DNA from: Rhynchonema sp. JSB1_4
Taxonomy: Eukaryota; Nematoda; Chromadorea; Monhysterida; Xyalidae
Direction of reading: 5' to 3'
NCBI GenBank assembly: GCA_030248065.1
Contig: JASAMV010006885.1
Span: 1-64,000 of the forward strand
DNA length: 64,000 nucleotides
Of the stretch, positions 25,675 to 37,700 are shown in pieces. A program made the position numbers and the translations under genes. The first letter of the stretch is position 1. Each line of letters opens with the position of its first letter. The notes under the pieces were generated by a model, which saw only the letters and a list, made by a program, of their open reading frames with translations, ran no database searches and had not been told where the DNA came from.

Positions 25675-25987
25675 ATTGGCGTGGCGGTTCACAGGGGCTT
25701 AGCTGGGTCTGAATTTAGGGGGTACCTGGACAAAAGTCATTTTTATCCAGTGCTCGTTCAAAACTCTGCACCTATCAAACCATGTATCATTCAAATCAGT
25801 CGCGAAAATTTTGACTTTTTTGTTCCCGAAACCACCAAAACCCAGTAAAAATGCATGCGTGTATTTTACGCTCTCAGCGCCCAATTTTTTGACATTTGCA
25901 GTGTTCAAGAGCTAAAGCCTTTTTCCTTTTTAAAAGTGGGAGGCCTTTTTCCTTCTCGTAACTTCTGGGAGGGGTACGGTGGTGGCC
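25675..25987. other. Intergenic
   Basis: No feature was recognised between the tRNA-like repeat and the left inverted arm. Confidence 0.4.
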
Positions 25988-26277
25988 GGGCAATTGAGCA
26001 AGACCAGTTTGAGCAAGACCACTTTGAGCAAGAAAAAAAGAGCAGAGCCAAAAGGGCAAAGCCCAAATAAGGGCAAGACCAAAAGGGCAAAGCCCAAATA
26101 AGAGCAAGACCAAAAGGGCAATACCAAAAGGGCAAGACCAAAAGGGCAATACCAAAAGAGCAATACCAAAAGGGCAATACCAAAAGGGCAAGACCAAAAG
26201 GGCAACGTCCAAAAGGGCAAAGTCCAGACCAAAGTCCAATTATCGCATTACAATACGTTGTTCAGTCAGGCAATTGA
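25988..26277. repeat. Left arm of a pair of inverted GGGCAAGACCAAAA-type arrays
   Basis: A tandem array of about 19-22-bp units (GGGCAATACCAAAA, GGGCAAAGCCCAAATAA) bounded by CAATTG-containing ends. It is matched in inverted orientation by 27729-28037. On the minus strand it reads open as CPFWYCPFG-type peptide in all three frames, which is a property of the repeat, not a gene. Confidence 0.8.
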
Positions 26278-26791
26278 TTCCACATTATATTTGTAGCGTT
26301 TTAGTATAGCATTTTATAGCATTTAGCATTACATTTTGCTGTCACCTTACAAGATCAGGAATAAATCATAGCTTTCTTGGGTCAATTGTACCTATCCTTG
26401 TGAGCTGTGTCTTCATGAGTTGACTTATTTTTCTTGGTAGCAAATATTCTGCCACAGTGCTGTAAATCACTTAGTTGACTCAAGTTTCACCGTGCAGAAA
26501 TGCATACAGGCACCTGCAAAGCTGCGAATGTCAAAATGCTGATGTCACCGCTGACCTGGCAACACAACATGTCGAAACAGTCAATGAAACCAGGGTTGGA
26601 AAAAAAATTTTTTTAAACAAGTTTTTTTTTAAAAAAATTTTTGTTTTAAAAAATTTTTTTTTAAAAAGTCTGAGATTCGGGGAAATTTTACCAAATTTGC
26701 CTAAAAACGCGCAAAATCGCGAAAAAATGCAACTTTAATTGACAAGTCACTTTCGTGACTTGGTTTGCATCACTTACATATGTAGGGTGTT

Positions 26792-27154
26792 TATAGTCAA
26801 ACCACCAGCTCATGAGACGACTTTTTTCAAAGCTTGCCTGGCCGGACTCAAAAATGCACCGGTTACACGGGTTTTCGCAAACAAAAGAAAGAGATCGTGC
26901 TGAGAGACATGATGACAACTTCCAGCTGGCTGACCTCAATTTGTTGCGTGCTTACGCGAACAGCAGCGTTGTTCAACACACAAATGTTTTGGGAGTCAAA
27001 AGGGAATTTACGCACCGAGGTGGAGAGCGTACTTTAAAAAATACATACGTTTCTCTTTCTTTCATTTCCGAAACACGTGGAACCGGAACATTATTGGATC
27101 CGCACAAGTCAACTTCAAAATAAGTCGTCTCATGAGTTCGTGGCTGGACTATAC
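26792..27154. mobile_element. TIR element
   Basis: CTCATGAGACGACTT at the left end and AAGTCGTCTCATGAG at the right end are complementary, and the similarity extends about 30 bp outward to ATAGTC/GACTAT. Non-coding. It lies in the spacer between the two inverted arrays. Confidence 0.55.
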
Positions 27155-27282
27155 TGCTGTTTCACTGTATGAATTGTGCCTTTCTTGAATATCAAGGTTG
27201 TGACACGTTGCATGACATATGAATATCGTGGGGTGATCCGTGATCACCGTTTCAATGAAAAGCAGTGTGTGATTTTTAACAG

Positions 27283-27475
27283 TAAAGGCAATCTACACCA
27301 ACACGAGCCCGATTTCGAAGGTGGTGTGTATTCAAAACGAATAGAAAGAGAAAATCATCATGCTCCACTTTGTATTCTTCAACGTGTAACATTTCCCAAA
27401 TCAGCAGCCACGTGTGAATGTTTCACTATTCTGCCAGCTGCGAAATCGGGCTCGTGTTGGCGTGGTTTGCCTTTA
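27283..27475. mobile_element. Small MITE-like inverted repeat
   Basis: The left end TAAAGGCAATCTACACCAA (continuing into CACGAGCCCGATTTCG) is complementary, with few mismatches, to 27437-27475. It is 193 bp long and non-coding. Confidence 0.6.
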
Positions 27476-27728
27476 TATACGTAGTTTACCATCATTGTTG
27501 CGTATTTGCTCATGGGCGATGCCCACTGAGCAGGCGTGTTCGCACCAAACCTCGTCCGCTCAGCTGATGTTTTTGCATTGGCACAGACGCGCGGTATCCA
27601 CGGCCACAGCTTTCCCTCTCTTTGAAGCAATGCATTGCACGCATGAGAAACAAAATTCAAAATGCAGAGTGCTAAAAAACAAGGTGAATTTTACACCCTA
27701 AAGCGCTACAAACAGTGGAATCAAGGTC

Positions 27729-28037
27729 CAATTGCCTGAACAACGTGTTGTAGTGCGATAATTGGACTTTGCCCTTTTGGTCTGGACTTTGCCCTTTTGG
27801 TCTTGCCCTTTTGGTCCTGCCCTTTTGGTATTGCCCTTTTGGTATTGCCCTTTTGGTATTGCCCTTTTGGTATTGCCCTTTTGGTCTTGCTCTTATTTGG
27901 GCTTTGCCCTTTTGGTCTTGCCCTTATTTGGGCTTTGCCCTTTTGGCCTTGCCCTTATTTTGGCTTTGCCCTTTTGGCTCTGCTCTTTTTCACTTGCTCA
28001 AAGTGGTCTTGCTCAAAGTGGTCTTGCTCAATTGCCC
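27729..28037. repeat. Right arm of the inverted array pair
   Basis: Inverted counterpart of 25988-26277, sharing the CAATTG ends and the GCCCTTTTGGTATT unit on the plus strand. The two arms with a 1.45-kb spacer could form a long hairpin. Confidence 0.8.
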
Positions 28038-28581
28038 GTGAGCCGGGTACGGTACCCTCTGAGAGCGGCTGAAGGGTACTGTACACCAGATACCCCACGC
28101 TACTGCGCTTGTGCAGATTCGGCACCGTACCGATTAAATCCCGTATCACTCAAAGCAGTGGAAACGCGCGTAGCGCGTGAAAATATTCTGACTTTTTTGT
28201 TCCCGGAACCATCAGAAGCTACATACCTGACGCGCGAAGCGCTCGATTTTTTACTTTTGAAGAGTTCGAGAGTGAAAATCGTGCGATTTAGGGGTCCTTT
28301 TCCCTGCTTCGCCACTAGCGGTTCAAAGTTCACACTGATCACAACAAAACACCTAATCATTTCAGTCATCTGTGCGCTGCATCATTTCCTTATTTCAATC
28401 AATCAGCTATAACGTAGCCAGCAACACTTGTCATTTTGCCGAATGTCACGTGTTCACCATATTTTATCACTAGTGATAGTGGATTCAATTTCTTTCATAT
28501 CGCTTTCTAATTCAATTTGTCTCAAAACGTTTTGAACACGTCGATTGGAAATCACGCCGCCGTATTTATGCCCAATGGAAT
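28038..28581. other. Intergenic
   Basis: No gene was recognised. The stretch follows the right inverted arm and precedes a hAT-like MITE. Confidence 0.4.
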
Positions 28582-28933
28582 CAGAGGTCGCAATCGGGCC
28601 GCCCCGACCCCGTTCCGGGCCGCAGATTTGGAGGGTCGGGCCGGGCCGGGCCGGGAATCCCGGCCCGAAGCTTCTGAAGTGACTTATTTTACTGAAAAAG
28701 TAGGGATTTTTTTGTCAAAAATGCGAAAATTTCTGACGGAATCGGCAAATACATAAGTGATCAGTATTGTCTATCTGACGACTTTTTCATGGAAGACAAT
28801 GACTTTTCAACCAAAAAAATATGTTCAAAAAATCGCAAAAATTATGACAAAAATTGAGAGGTCGGGCCGGGCCGGACCGGAGATTTGGGGGCTCGGGCCG
28901 GGCCGGCCAAACCCGGCCCGATTGTGACCTCTG
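28582..28933. mobile_element. hAT-like MITE, TSD AATGGAAT
   Basis: Ends CAGAGGTCGCAATCGGGCC and GGCCCGATTGTGACCTCTG are flanked by the perfect 8-bp duplication AATGGAAT at 28574-28581 and 28934-28941. It is 352 bp long, the same family as 5471-6260 but without the nested insertion. Confidence 0.9.
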
Positions 28934-28997
28934 AATGGAATGTTTCTAAAATGCGCTCTAAATACGTTCGAGCAACCCAACCTTCTTTTGCTTATAG

Positions 28998-29497
28998 CAG
29001 GGTTGGGCAAAAAAAACGACATCGTAGTTTTTTCTTAAAAAAGGTTTTTTAAAAAAACGTCTGGGTCGTTTTTCGTTTTTTTAAATCCTGAATTTCCATG
29101 ATTTTCCCTGATTTTTTCAGGGAAAGTACCTTGATTTTCATGGAAAATCAATTTTTTGTCCCATTTTTTTCAAAAAATTTTCGACCAATTTTTACTTTGT
29201 CGAAATACGTCGATATACGGAGTTTGACTTTCAATGATGACCCCGGCCAAAGTTGGTCCCATGATGCGGGTCTGATATGGGATCTTAACAACTCGCTTGA
29301 AAAGGGTTGAAACCAGTTTATTTTGCCTCAGAACACATAGAATTACTTCATTTAACCACGTTTTCTTCCCAACATAAGCGTTTTCCATTTTTTTGGGGGC
29401 ATATTTGGTCATCTGGGCGTTTTTTAAAAAAGCATTTTTTTAAAACGTTTTTTTTAAACGAATTTTTGAGAAAAAAACGTTTTTTTGCCCAACCCTG
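28998..29497. mobile_element. hAT-like MITE with CAGGGTTGGGCAAAAAAA ends
   Basis: A 500-bp element with inverted ends CAGGGTTGGGCAAAAAAA and TTTTTTTGCCCAACCCTG. The flanking 8-mers (GCTTATAG, ATTATAAC) share only TTATA, so the target duplication is decayed or different. A half-copy of the same end (CAGGGTTGGAAAAAAAA) is at about 26592. Non-coding. Confidence 0.75.
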
Positions 29498-32400
29498 ATT
29501 ATAACCACCCTTTGTGCATATGTGGTAAAACTAACCATAGCGGAGTGGGATTTCCATATTGTGTCGTTGGTTCTTTTGGAATGTTCATGTACTTCTTTCG
29601 TTTTCGCTGCGCTTCACATCACGACAGAATTTCTACTTTTTCTAGAATGGGTCAGATCAGATTCACAAACACATTAAAAAACGCTCGTCGTGAATTGGTT
29701 GTCCGAATGTTAGGACGAGTTGTTCTTTTCGAGTCAGTCAGTCAGTTTTTTTAGCAGCATATATAGGTAGTTGATCGGAATTAGTACTCGGAAAAAGAGC
29801 TAAGGACAACGATGGAAACCTTTTTGTTGTTCGTGGTTTCGGCTCAAATGCATTTCACTTGTGGTTCGTTTTGTGTTCATGGACATTCATTATATCAGAT
29901 TAGGACTATCAGCAACCGTGTGATGTATCTGTATGTCTGGTACAAATGTTCATTCTGATAAAAACGCCAGCTCGCAAAAGAAACACGTTGTATACCGACC
30001 ATAAGTTCCTATTCATAACAGATGTCCCCTCTTAAAAGTAGCCGCTCGGTACGAGAGCGCAGGCTCGCCTCAGTAGACCGGATTTGCTTTGGCTTTGGCT
30101 TGCTTACCAGGCTTGGGCCGCAGCCAGGAAGACCTAATGCACATAAAACTGTGCTTGTGGGTAGGCTCAGGCCCAGGAGCGTGCCTAAACTTGAGACGAA
30201 TCTGAGGTATACATTTTCTGTGAGCGAGCTGCGCTGCCCTTTCAGCAGAAGCCCTTTCACAGAGCATGTCTGAAAAGCTCGCCCCTATAATTGAGGATCC
30301 CCTTTGATAAACTAACCTGGAGCACGGCGAAAGCCCTCCAAATCTAGACCCCAATAATGGGTGTTCGCAATCCTTCACCATAAAACAGTCTCATATTTTA
30401 TTGTATAGTAGATGTTCGTTTTTCGTCATATTTATGCTTACCGACCATCATGTGATCTGGTCATTTTACAGTATTTGGTAAATCAACACTCTTTCTGGCA
30501 ATGTTTTCGTCCCCCAATTTTCAAAGCGAAGCTGGAAACTAGAAGCCATTCAACTATGTAAATGAGGTATTTACATTAGTGTTTTATACACGTGTATAAC
30601 GACACCGTAACCGCTCTGAGCACTGTACAGTATAAATAAACCAGAGAAAAACTGAAAAATCACCTTTTAGGCGAAAATTTACTATAGGTTTCGGGTGCCA
30701 GTTTTCTGCATTGGAATGCTGCTTTCTATAGCTTTCAAATTATCTTTTGGTGTTACAACCTATGCATCAGTTGCGTGTCGTTTGACAATTAGATGCGCTC
30801 TCTGTTTTTCTACCGATCCTGTGGGAGTGGGGTGTTCTCGTCGAACGCTGGTATAGACATGTTATAGCTTACGTACACCTTTGGAACTACGGTAAAAATG
30901 TAGTAAATGTGTGGCGTTTGCACTTGTTTCTTTGAAGCTATGTAAGCATGGGTACTGCTCGTGCACGGTACATACATGTACGTCATCTTGGGAACCCGAC
31001 CCGAAACCTCACTAAGATTGCCTCGTGATGGACGTTGAGATAAGTACAGCACTGTGTCCATGTATGCACACCACAGGTGAACTTTCCCAAACACGCCTCC
31101 AGAAATTATCCTGTTCAACTAAAAGGAGCTCCACCATCATGCAGCCAGCAGCAAAATGAGCTGGGAGCTGACCGTCTCCCCTAATACAACATCAGGAAAT
31201 CACTGCCGCTGATGCTTCCCAGTTCAAAGCCTACACCAGTTTACTGAACTCATTACCAAAATTTCGTCATCGCTGCTCGATATTTCCCATGCCCAGCTAC
31301 CGCAATGTGCCAGAAGTGCAATTTCAATTTGAACGCCTGTGTGAACGTTTCTATCAGTCAAACTTATTAGCCAGGCAGCCCACCCGCCCATGACTCGCGC
31401 AGTATGAGGCACTCTCTGTATACTTTTTATGACTTTCCAAAAATTTTCATTGCGTTGGTTAACGCGACATTTAAAATTCTCATATGTCTCGTAATGGAAC
31501 CACGGAACACGAGCAGGCTGAAATTGTATAACGCCGCTATTCGGTCAACTTTTACGCGACAAGAGCGGGAAATCGACATTAATCTGTCTTGCAGACATTA
31601 ATGTGAGCAAAAGGTTGCTTTTGAACCAAACACTTTCTGATTATCGCGACCACACCACGTGCGTCATTACTCATCAAACACGACAAGCGTCAATGGTTGT
31701 TACGTTTTGTTGTAGTGCCAGTTTTAGAGCTCGGCGTTGAAGTTTCCAGGTATTCCATGTTGAACGAGGAACAGTGCCTCTGGTTTTCTTTGATTGAACC
31801 TGACACGTTGCTTTTTCATTTCGGAGGGTTTCCTTGCAGGTTTTTCATACTGCCGGTTGGGGTACTGTATCACGTGTACAGGCTTAGCTAAACGTGACGC
31901 CTGCATATGGAACAAGGTTGCATTTTTTCGCGTTGCCAAGTGCAGTGCAATGCACAGTCAATTCTGTACGCAGCTGGCAGAACGGTGTATTTCGTTCACT
32001 ATGAACAATATTCACACACAATAGCCGCAGTCAAGCCTTGATCAGATTTTAGGACCAGTCACTTTATACGGTTCGGCGCACAAGTATGACTGTCATGCAT
32101 ATGAGTTTTATTTCGGTTTCGTTCTGGCAGTAACTCTTTCGGGTTACTTGGCTCTCATTTACTTAATGCACCAGACAACGCGTGGCCACATGCACTTTGT
32201 TACAGTGTGGCGTGGCAGGTGGCACACATAATTTCCGTCGGGTTTCACTTAATATCAAGCTTTTGGCGCCACATGACCGCAATGTCCTGGTAATGAAGTT
32301 TGGAAAAATAATTTGACGGTTGCTAGAATTATGGCATATTTACGTAGGCGTATACGTATACTATTTTTGTGTTCTGGTTATCCTGTTTTCACACCCGCAC

Positions 32401-32668
32401 ATTTTTTTTGTAATTGCTATCCAGCGCATCGAAGCTGTCTGTGATACAAATGGAAACGCGACCCGTCTCTGTCACGTGCGCGTTGGAAGTGGGCTTTCAC
32501 ACCAGGTACACTACACTAAGTAACCAGTGTGATTTCCGCTCTGGGTTGTCGTTTGGGTGTTTATTGAATCGGTAAATTAATCTTAATTTTGTTGCTTACC
32601 ATTCAAATGCTATTTTTATGTTGTTTTCAGTTTGTTTGCCACCTCCACATTTCACATCAGAGCTGATC
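29498..32668. other. Intergenic, no gene seen
   Basis: About 3.2 kb without a supported exon. Open frames are short and without recognisable family similarity. No strong repeat structure was noticed. It could contain untranslated or promoter sequence of neighbours. Confidence 0.4.
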
Positions 32669-32836
32669 ACTAGACGGGACCCGTGCCTACGGCCCGGCTA
32701 CAGCGCCGCGCCCGTGCCGTGCCATCCCCCCCCCCCCCCCCGAAGACCCGTTAGCATACCCAAAGCTACCCGTGAAAATTGACCCGTCCGAGGGATGGGG
32801 CCACACACAGACATATGTACGTCTTCCTGTTTTAGT
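32669..32836. mobile_element. Short copy of the ACTAGACGGGACC element
   Basis: Shares both ends and the GACCCGTTAGCATACCC block with 21208-21605, but lacks the internal palindrome. It contains a run of about 15 C. Having two copies with the same ends supports the element boundaries. Confidence 0.7.
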
Positions 32837-33410
32837 GGTATAGATGAGAGACAACTTTAGCTAACCGTTATATTATTTGAGTGATTGTATAGTTGAAGCA
32901 AAGGATGCACCGTGACAATCTTAACGGTAACTGTGGTGTCTGCATATATTTGTCCACAAAGCATCGTGATGACCACGAGCATACAGAGTATGTACCTCTG
33001 CACGCATACAGGTCTCAAACCTCAACCGTTACATGCCTGAGTTTATTTCGACAGCACCTAACATTAATAACCCGAAAGTTTATTGCGGTTCCGCACGTGA
33101 GCCCATTTATTTAGTTTACATAGTTTATAGCGGATGTGCACATTTACCCTGTCATGTTCGTTCATCAACACATTCATATATCATCCATTTTTTATGTCAG
33201 CCGAAACTGCAAAATCGTTCTAAAAAGTCTAAATTTATCTTGAGTCTGGTCCTGTCTTTTTTCAATCACATGAGCATCGGTTCCAAATGTTCAACTTTAT
33301 ACTGCGCAAATGCGCAATTTTCAAAACCACACATTGAATGTTCGTATTGTTTTGCAGGTGACAAGGGTGTGCAATATTGAAGTCGGCACAGACAAGAGTG
33401 CACAATAATA
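32837..33410 (+). promoter_or_regulatory. Upstream region of the KFW neuropeptide gene
   Basis: Presumed promoter and 5' UTR. An acceptor-like GTTTTGCAG ends at 33358, so a 5' untranslated exon or a trans-splice acceptor just ahead of the ATG is possible. No other element can be supported. Confidence 0.35.
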
Positions 33411-33917
33411 ATGAACTGCAGATCGGCATCAAATCTGAACTTGCTGCTGCTGCTCAGTGTTGTACTCATAATGTCGCACAGAGCCAACGGTAACGCACAA
33501 GTTTGCCCTTGCAAGTTTAAAGCAGGTGATTTATACATGCATGAAACGTAAATTTGCGGCATGTGATGAGTATACGAACTGTTGTTCATCAATTTGTTGT
33601 CGCATTAAAAACATTTTTGTAGGTTTTCCTACAGACCAGTACGAGAAGCTGTAAAAATTTAAACAAAATCCACCAATCCGTGTAAGGTATTCCTAATTTC
33701 AGCATCGGCAGCTTCGCCAGAGGAACCAGAGCTGAGCAACGACGACACCGAAGTGTTTGACGAAGATAAACGCAAATTCTGGGGTCATCCTGCTGGCAAA
33801 CGTAAATTCTGGGGCTACCAGCAAAAACGTAAATTTTGGGGACATCCAGCAGGCGGAAAGCGTAAGTTTTGGGCTTACCCCGAAGGTAAGCGCAAGTTCT
33901 GGAACTTCTCGCCCTAG
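33411..33917 (+). CDS. Neuropeptide precursor with five KFW-type peptides
   Basis: Exons 33411-33489 and 33703-33917 give 97 aa. The start ATG opens a hydrophobic signal peptide with a run of five leucines, ending near the intron. An acidic spacer (ASPEEPELSNDDTEVFDED) precedes five peptides separated by KR: KFWGHPAG, KFWGYQQ, KFWGHPAGG, KFWAYPEG and KFWNFSP, then stop. Three end in Gly and would be C-terminally amidated. Because each site reads KRK, processing could also start at Phe. The layout is that of a secreted dense-core-vesicle precursor. I do not recognise the FWG-type family, so no named neuropeptide is assigned. A second donor at 33525 is also phase 1 and would insert a short Cys-containing segment. 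AATAAA lies at 34137. The gene is tail-to-tail with the Kunitz gene. Confidence 0.85.
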
Positions 33918-34136
33918 TCATGTCATCTGAATATTTTGCGTCGATATTTTGAGTGTCATTCAAATGTATCATACACTTGAGATCAATGCCGCGCCGTACT
34001 GTGTTGTCTGCTATTGTGTCATGATTGTGTTAGGCACCAACCACACACACGACTCTGTGGTAAAGATGAAGTGATTTTGACCACATCTTTTGTTGTAATA
34101 GTAGTTCCTCCAGATTTGATCATCCTGCTCGACGGT

Positions 34137-34142
34137 AATAAA
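34137..34142 (+). terminator. Polyadenylation signal AATAAA, neuropeptide gene
   Basis: A canonical hexamer 220 bp after the neuropeptide stop codon. Confidence 0.6.
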
Positions 34143-34214
34143 CAGCGTACATGTTGCTTTTTTGATGCTCTGATGTTGGCGATTTCTGATTAAGTTAAGA
34201 AACTACGACTGCGT

Positions 34215-34220
34215 TTATTG
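34215..34220 (-). terminator. Possible polyadenylation signal, Kunitz gene
   Basis: AATAAA on the minus strand about 550 bp past the Kunitz-gene stop. If used, the two convergent transcripts would end within about 100 bp of each other. Confidence 0.35.
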
Positions 34221-34767
34221 CATGATCAGTCAGAAACAATGTCAGATTCGGCTATCGGGTACATAATGCTGTTCATCTATAGGTCGCAAAAACGTCAAAC
34301 CCGCGCTCACAAAAATAAAACAGTAAGATAAGCTGAGAGAACTTAAGAAAAAAATCGGGGTACATGGTACGTACAGTAAAAATCTGTCAACAAAATTTCA
34401 GCGCAAAGACAAAAATGGTCCTGTATTACGATGGCCGAATTTCGTTCTCGACTCACTTAGCCAGAGCTAGCCAGAACTAATTACACATCTGACTAGCAAC
34501 AACTCAACGTTCGCAAACAAGTAACAAAACACAAGTTATTTTGCAGAATATGTCCATGCGACCCTGGATACCCCTGAGTTCGGGTGTTTTGACATTTTGT
34601 CGAAAGAGCTCATTAATCGTCCAGCCAAAAATTCACCTTTTCATTCTCAAACTGAAATAATTACCTTTGTGGCAGCAGTTGTGGTTGAATGGTACAACAA
34701 AGTACAAAGTATGAAAATCGTGCGATCTGAGCTATAAATTTTTGGTCATCTCTCACAGTGTTGTGTA

Positions 34768-37700
34768 TCACCAAAACTGCAGCCACTCAAGCCAACTACG
34801 TCGTGGATTTTCATTTCCATCGTTATCTGATGACCTCACGCCGACATCGACGGCATCGGCGCGAGCTGTCAACAGATTGTAGCCTTTCTCGCAGCAGACG
34901 TTTGTGCAAAGCGCGAGACTTTCGAAATTGTTCAAATTTCCCGCGCATCCCGTGAACAGGAACGGCACGCACGAATCCGTAGCCGGATTGTAGCCATATC
35001 GCGTCGATAAATTGGCGGGGCTGCGCGATTGCACACTTGATGACGACGACCGACGACCACCGCACGAGCCGGGGTCACGCGGCAGCAGGCAGAAATGCTC
35101 TGTGGGAAACACTAGGTATTTTTTTCACATTCACATGTTTCTAAACAGTTGGTTACTTTCATGCACTAACTTGGATCTGGACAACAATACGAGTCACCGC
35201 TGGTCATAACATTACAGATGTAGTTGCTTGCTGAACAGTCAGGCGTCAACGTGTCCTTTTCGAATTCACATCGCACCTCAACAACAATAGTTGTTTTCAT
35301 TAAGGTTAACGTTTTGAATTTTGTGAATTGTCTGCTCATTTGAAGGATTAAGAAGCGGTACCGTTTTGCCCGATCGGGCATCCCTGAGTGGCTGTCCCTG
35401 CGGGCACACTCCCGGATAGTGTAACAGTGGTGCGCCAGTGCGGTGCTTGTCGTTGTGCGTGCTATTATTGAGCTTGGATGAGCGCAGGTGTGCCGCTACT
35501 GATTTGGGTATCGGCACTAAAGTGAATTCAGCAAATGAATTGCTTGTTACCCGTATTTTTGGCCAAATCCAAACTCAAAACTGACTAACCGTCTTCCCTT
35601 TTCACACACGTATTCACGCAGCCGGAGTACGTCTGGAAATTGTTCTCATTTCCGGCCGCGCCATTGTACGTGAACATCTGGCATCGCCTGGAGTCCGTGT
35701 TGTAGTACCATCTGGTCATCTGAGCACTACCGAGACCGGTGGTCAGTGGCTGCTTGCAGGGTGAACGAGTTGGAGCTAAAACGGCACATTCTGAGGACAA
35801 TATACAGTGACTTTTTTGGTCCCAAAATGTCGAAAATCTACACCAAAAGCGCGTTTCCATGTGATCAACTGAAAAACGTACATTGTTGCGGGCAGCAGAC
35901 GGTGTTCTGACTGCTGGCACCTTGATGACAATAATAGTTGTTAGGACAAACAGCGCTCAAGGTGCCGGTGGCTGAACCGCACACAATTGTGCGACCGGAC
36001 AGGTCCGTTGCTGGACGGGCAAAGCCGCAAGGGTTCATGGCTGAAACAAGGGCTAATTATCGTTTGCTTGTACCGGACAGAGCTGATATCACTACTAACT
36101 CTGCCGAAAATTAATAAAGATATGGAAAAACGACAAAACGGAGACTTTTATATTCTTTTAAATGTAAAAAACCGACCGGGTCGACATCGAGACACGCATT
36201 CGGCTTGTGATCTAAAGTTGTTCTCGTTGCCACCTAATCCCGAGTACACGAATGTGATGCATTGCTGGAGCACCGAGTTGTAGTAGTACCTAGTCAGCTG
36301 GGTGCGACCAGTGCCGATGACGACCGGCGATGCACATGGGTTTCCTGCGAAAGTCATTTTTACACTGTGAGTGTAACTTTTCAGAACCGAACCCAAGAGT
36401 GTAACTTATTTTTATACTACTTTACGGGAGAGTTACTGTCGTTTTTTTCATGGTAGTACAAGTGAAACATCACCCATGCAGCACCAACCAACAGCAGGGC
36501 AGCACATGGTGCTCGTAGTGTCAGCGCCGTAATGACAGTAATTGTTAGGAGGGCAGACGGATGCACTGTTGCAGTACAGCACTTGACCACCGACGCTGCG
36601 GTACGGCTGACCGACACACGGATTGTCGAACTCTGCAGTAAATTAGGTGATGCTTCAAACAGAGTCATTTTTAATAACTTGGAAAAAATCATTTCAAAAA
36701 TACATAGTTTTATCGACTCACAAAGACAGCCTCACCTGGACATTTCTGTCGACAGCTCTGCAGCGTGAGGAAATTGTTCGCGTTTCCGCCGGCGCCCGAG
36801 TAAACGAAACTCTCGCATCGTCGATTGACTTGATTGAAGTAGTAGCGCTGCAGCGATGCACTGCTGCGACCGATGGCCAACGGCAGCACGCACGGATTGG
36901 TCGCTGGAAACAGGGAACTGAGAGTAAACTAGGGTCTTCTTCTGCTTTTTTTATCCAGTACTGGCCGCTTATACACCATCTATACATACTGTGTTTTAGA
37001 AACGTGGACATTCCATAGTGTAACGACATTGACAACTTGATCCTGGTGAGGGAAACCCAAGTTGTGAAGGAGCCACCATTAAAAGACGTTTCATATTTAG
37101 GACGAAAATACCACATTTCTTCCGTATAGGGTGCCTCTGACCCCAGGGTGTGAATCAGAGACGGGCTTTACTTCTTGTAAGTCGAGATTCGCGAAGTTAC
37201 TGTCTCATACACGAAACCACATGAAGATAAAACACGTCTAATCTCTCATAATAACACGGATATCAGTTTCTGACGCGCTACAGTCGAATCTACATACAAG
37301 AGTTATACAGGTCATCCCTGAAACACGTTGCATGTGGAGTTTTGACAATAATCACAATGTTTTTAAACTTGAACCCAAGGCGCTTATTAGATAAGGGCGT
37401 TCCAGTTTAACCGGACGATTATTGGAGACGAGCGTTCATAGAAGCAGGACGTTTATTGGAAGAAATACAATTGATTCAGACACACCGCACAATGGTGCCT
37501 TGACCAACCTCCCGGGCAGCACACGGTGCTCTCTTGTGCCACACCCACGTGACAATAGTAACCCATTGGACAAATGTTGGGATCGGCAGCTGAACAATAC
37601 GTGATCTGACCATTGATTGACGTCAGAGGGCTGCCATCAGAGCATGGGTTGGTGAATTCTGTAAAGTTGATGACAAACCGGTATTGTTTTGAAATCGACA

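Noticed and set aside
27762..28412. 216-aa open frame rich in CPFW/YCPFG
   Set aside because: All three frames are open over the same tandem array, and the inverted arm at 26 kb reads the same way. It is repeat translation.
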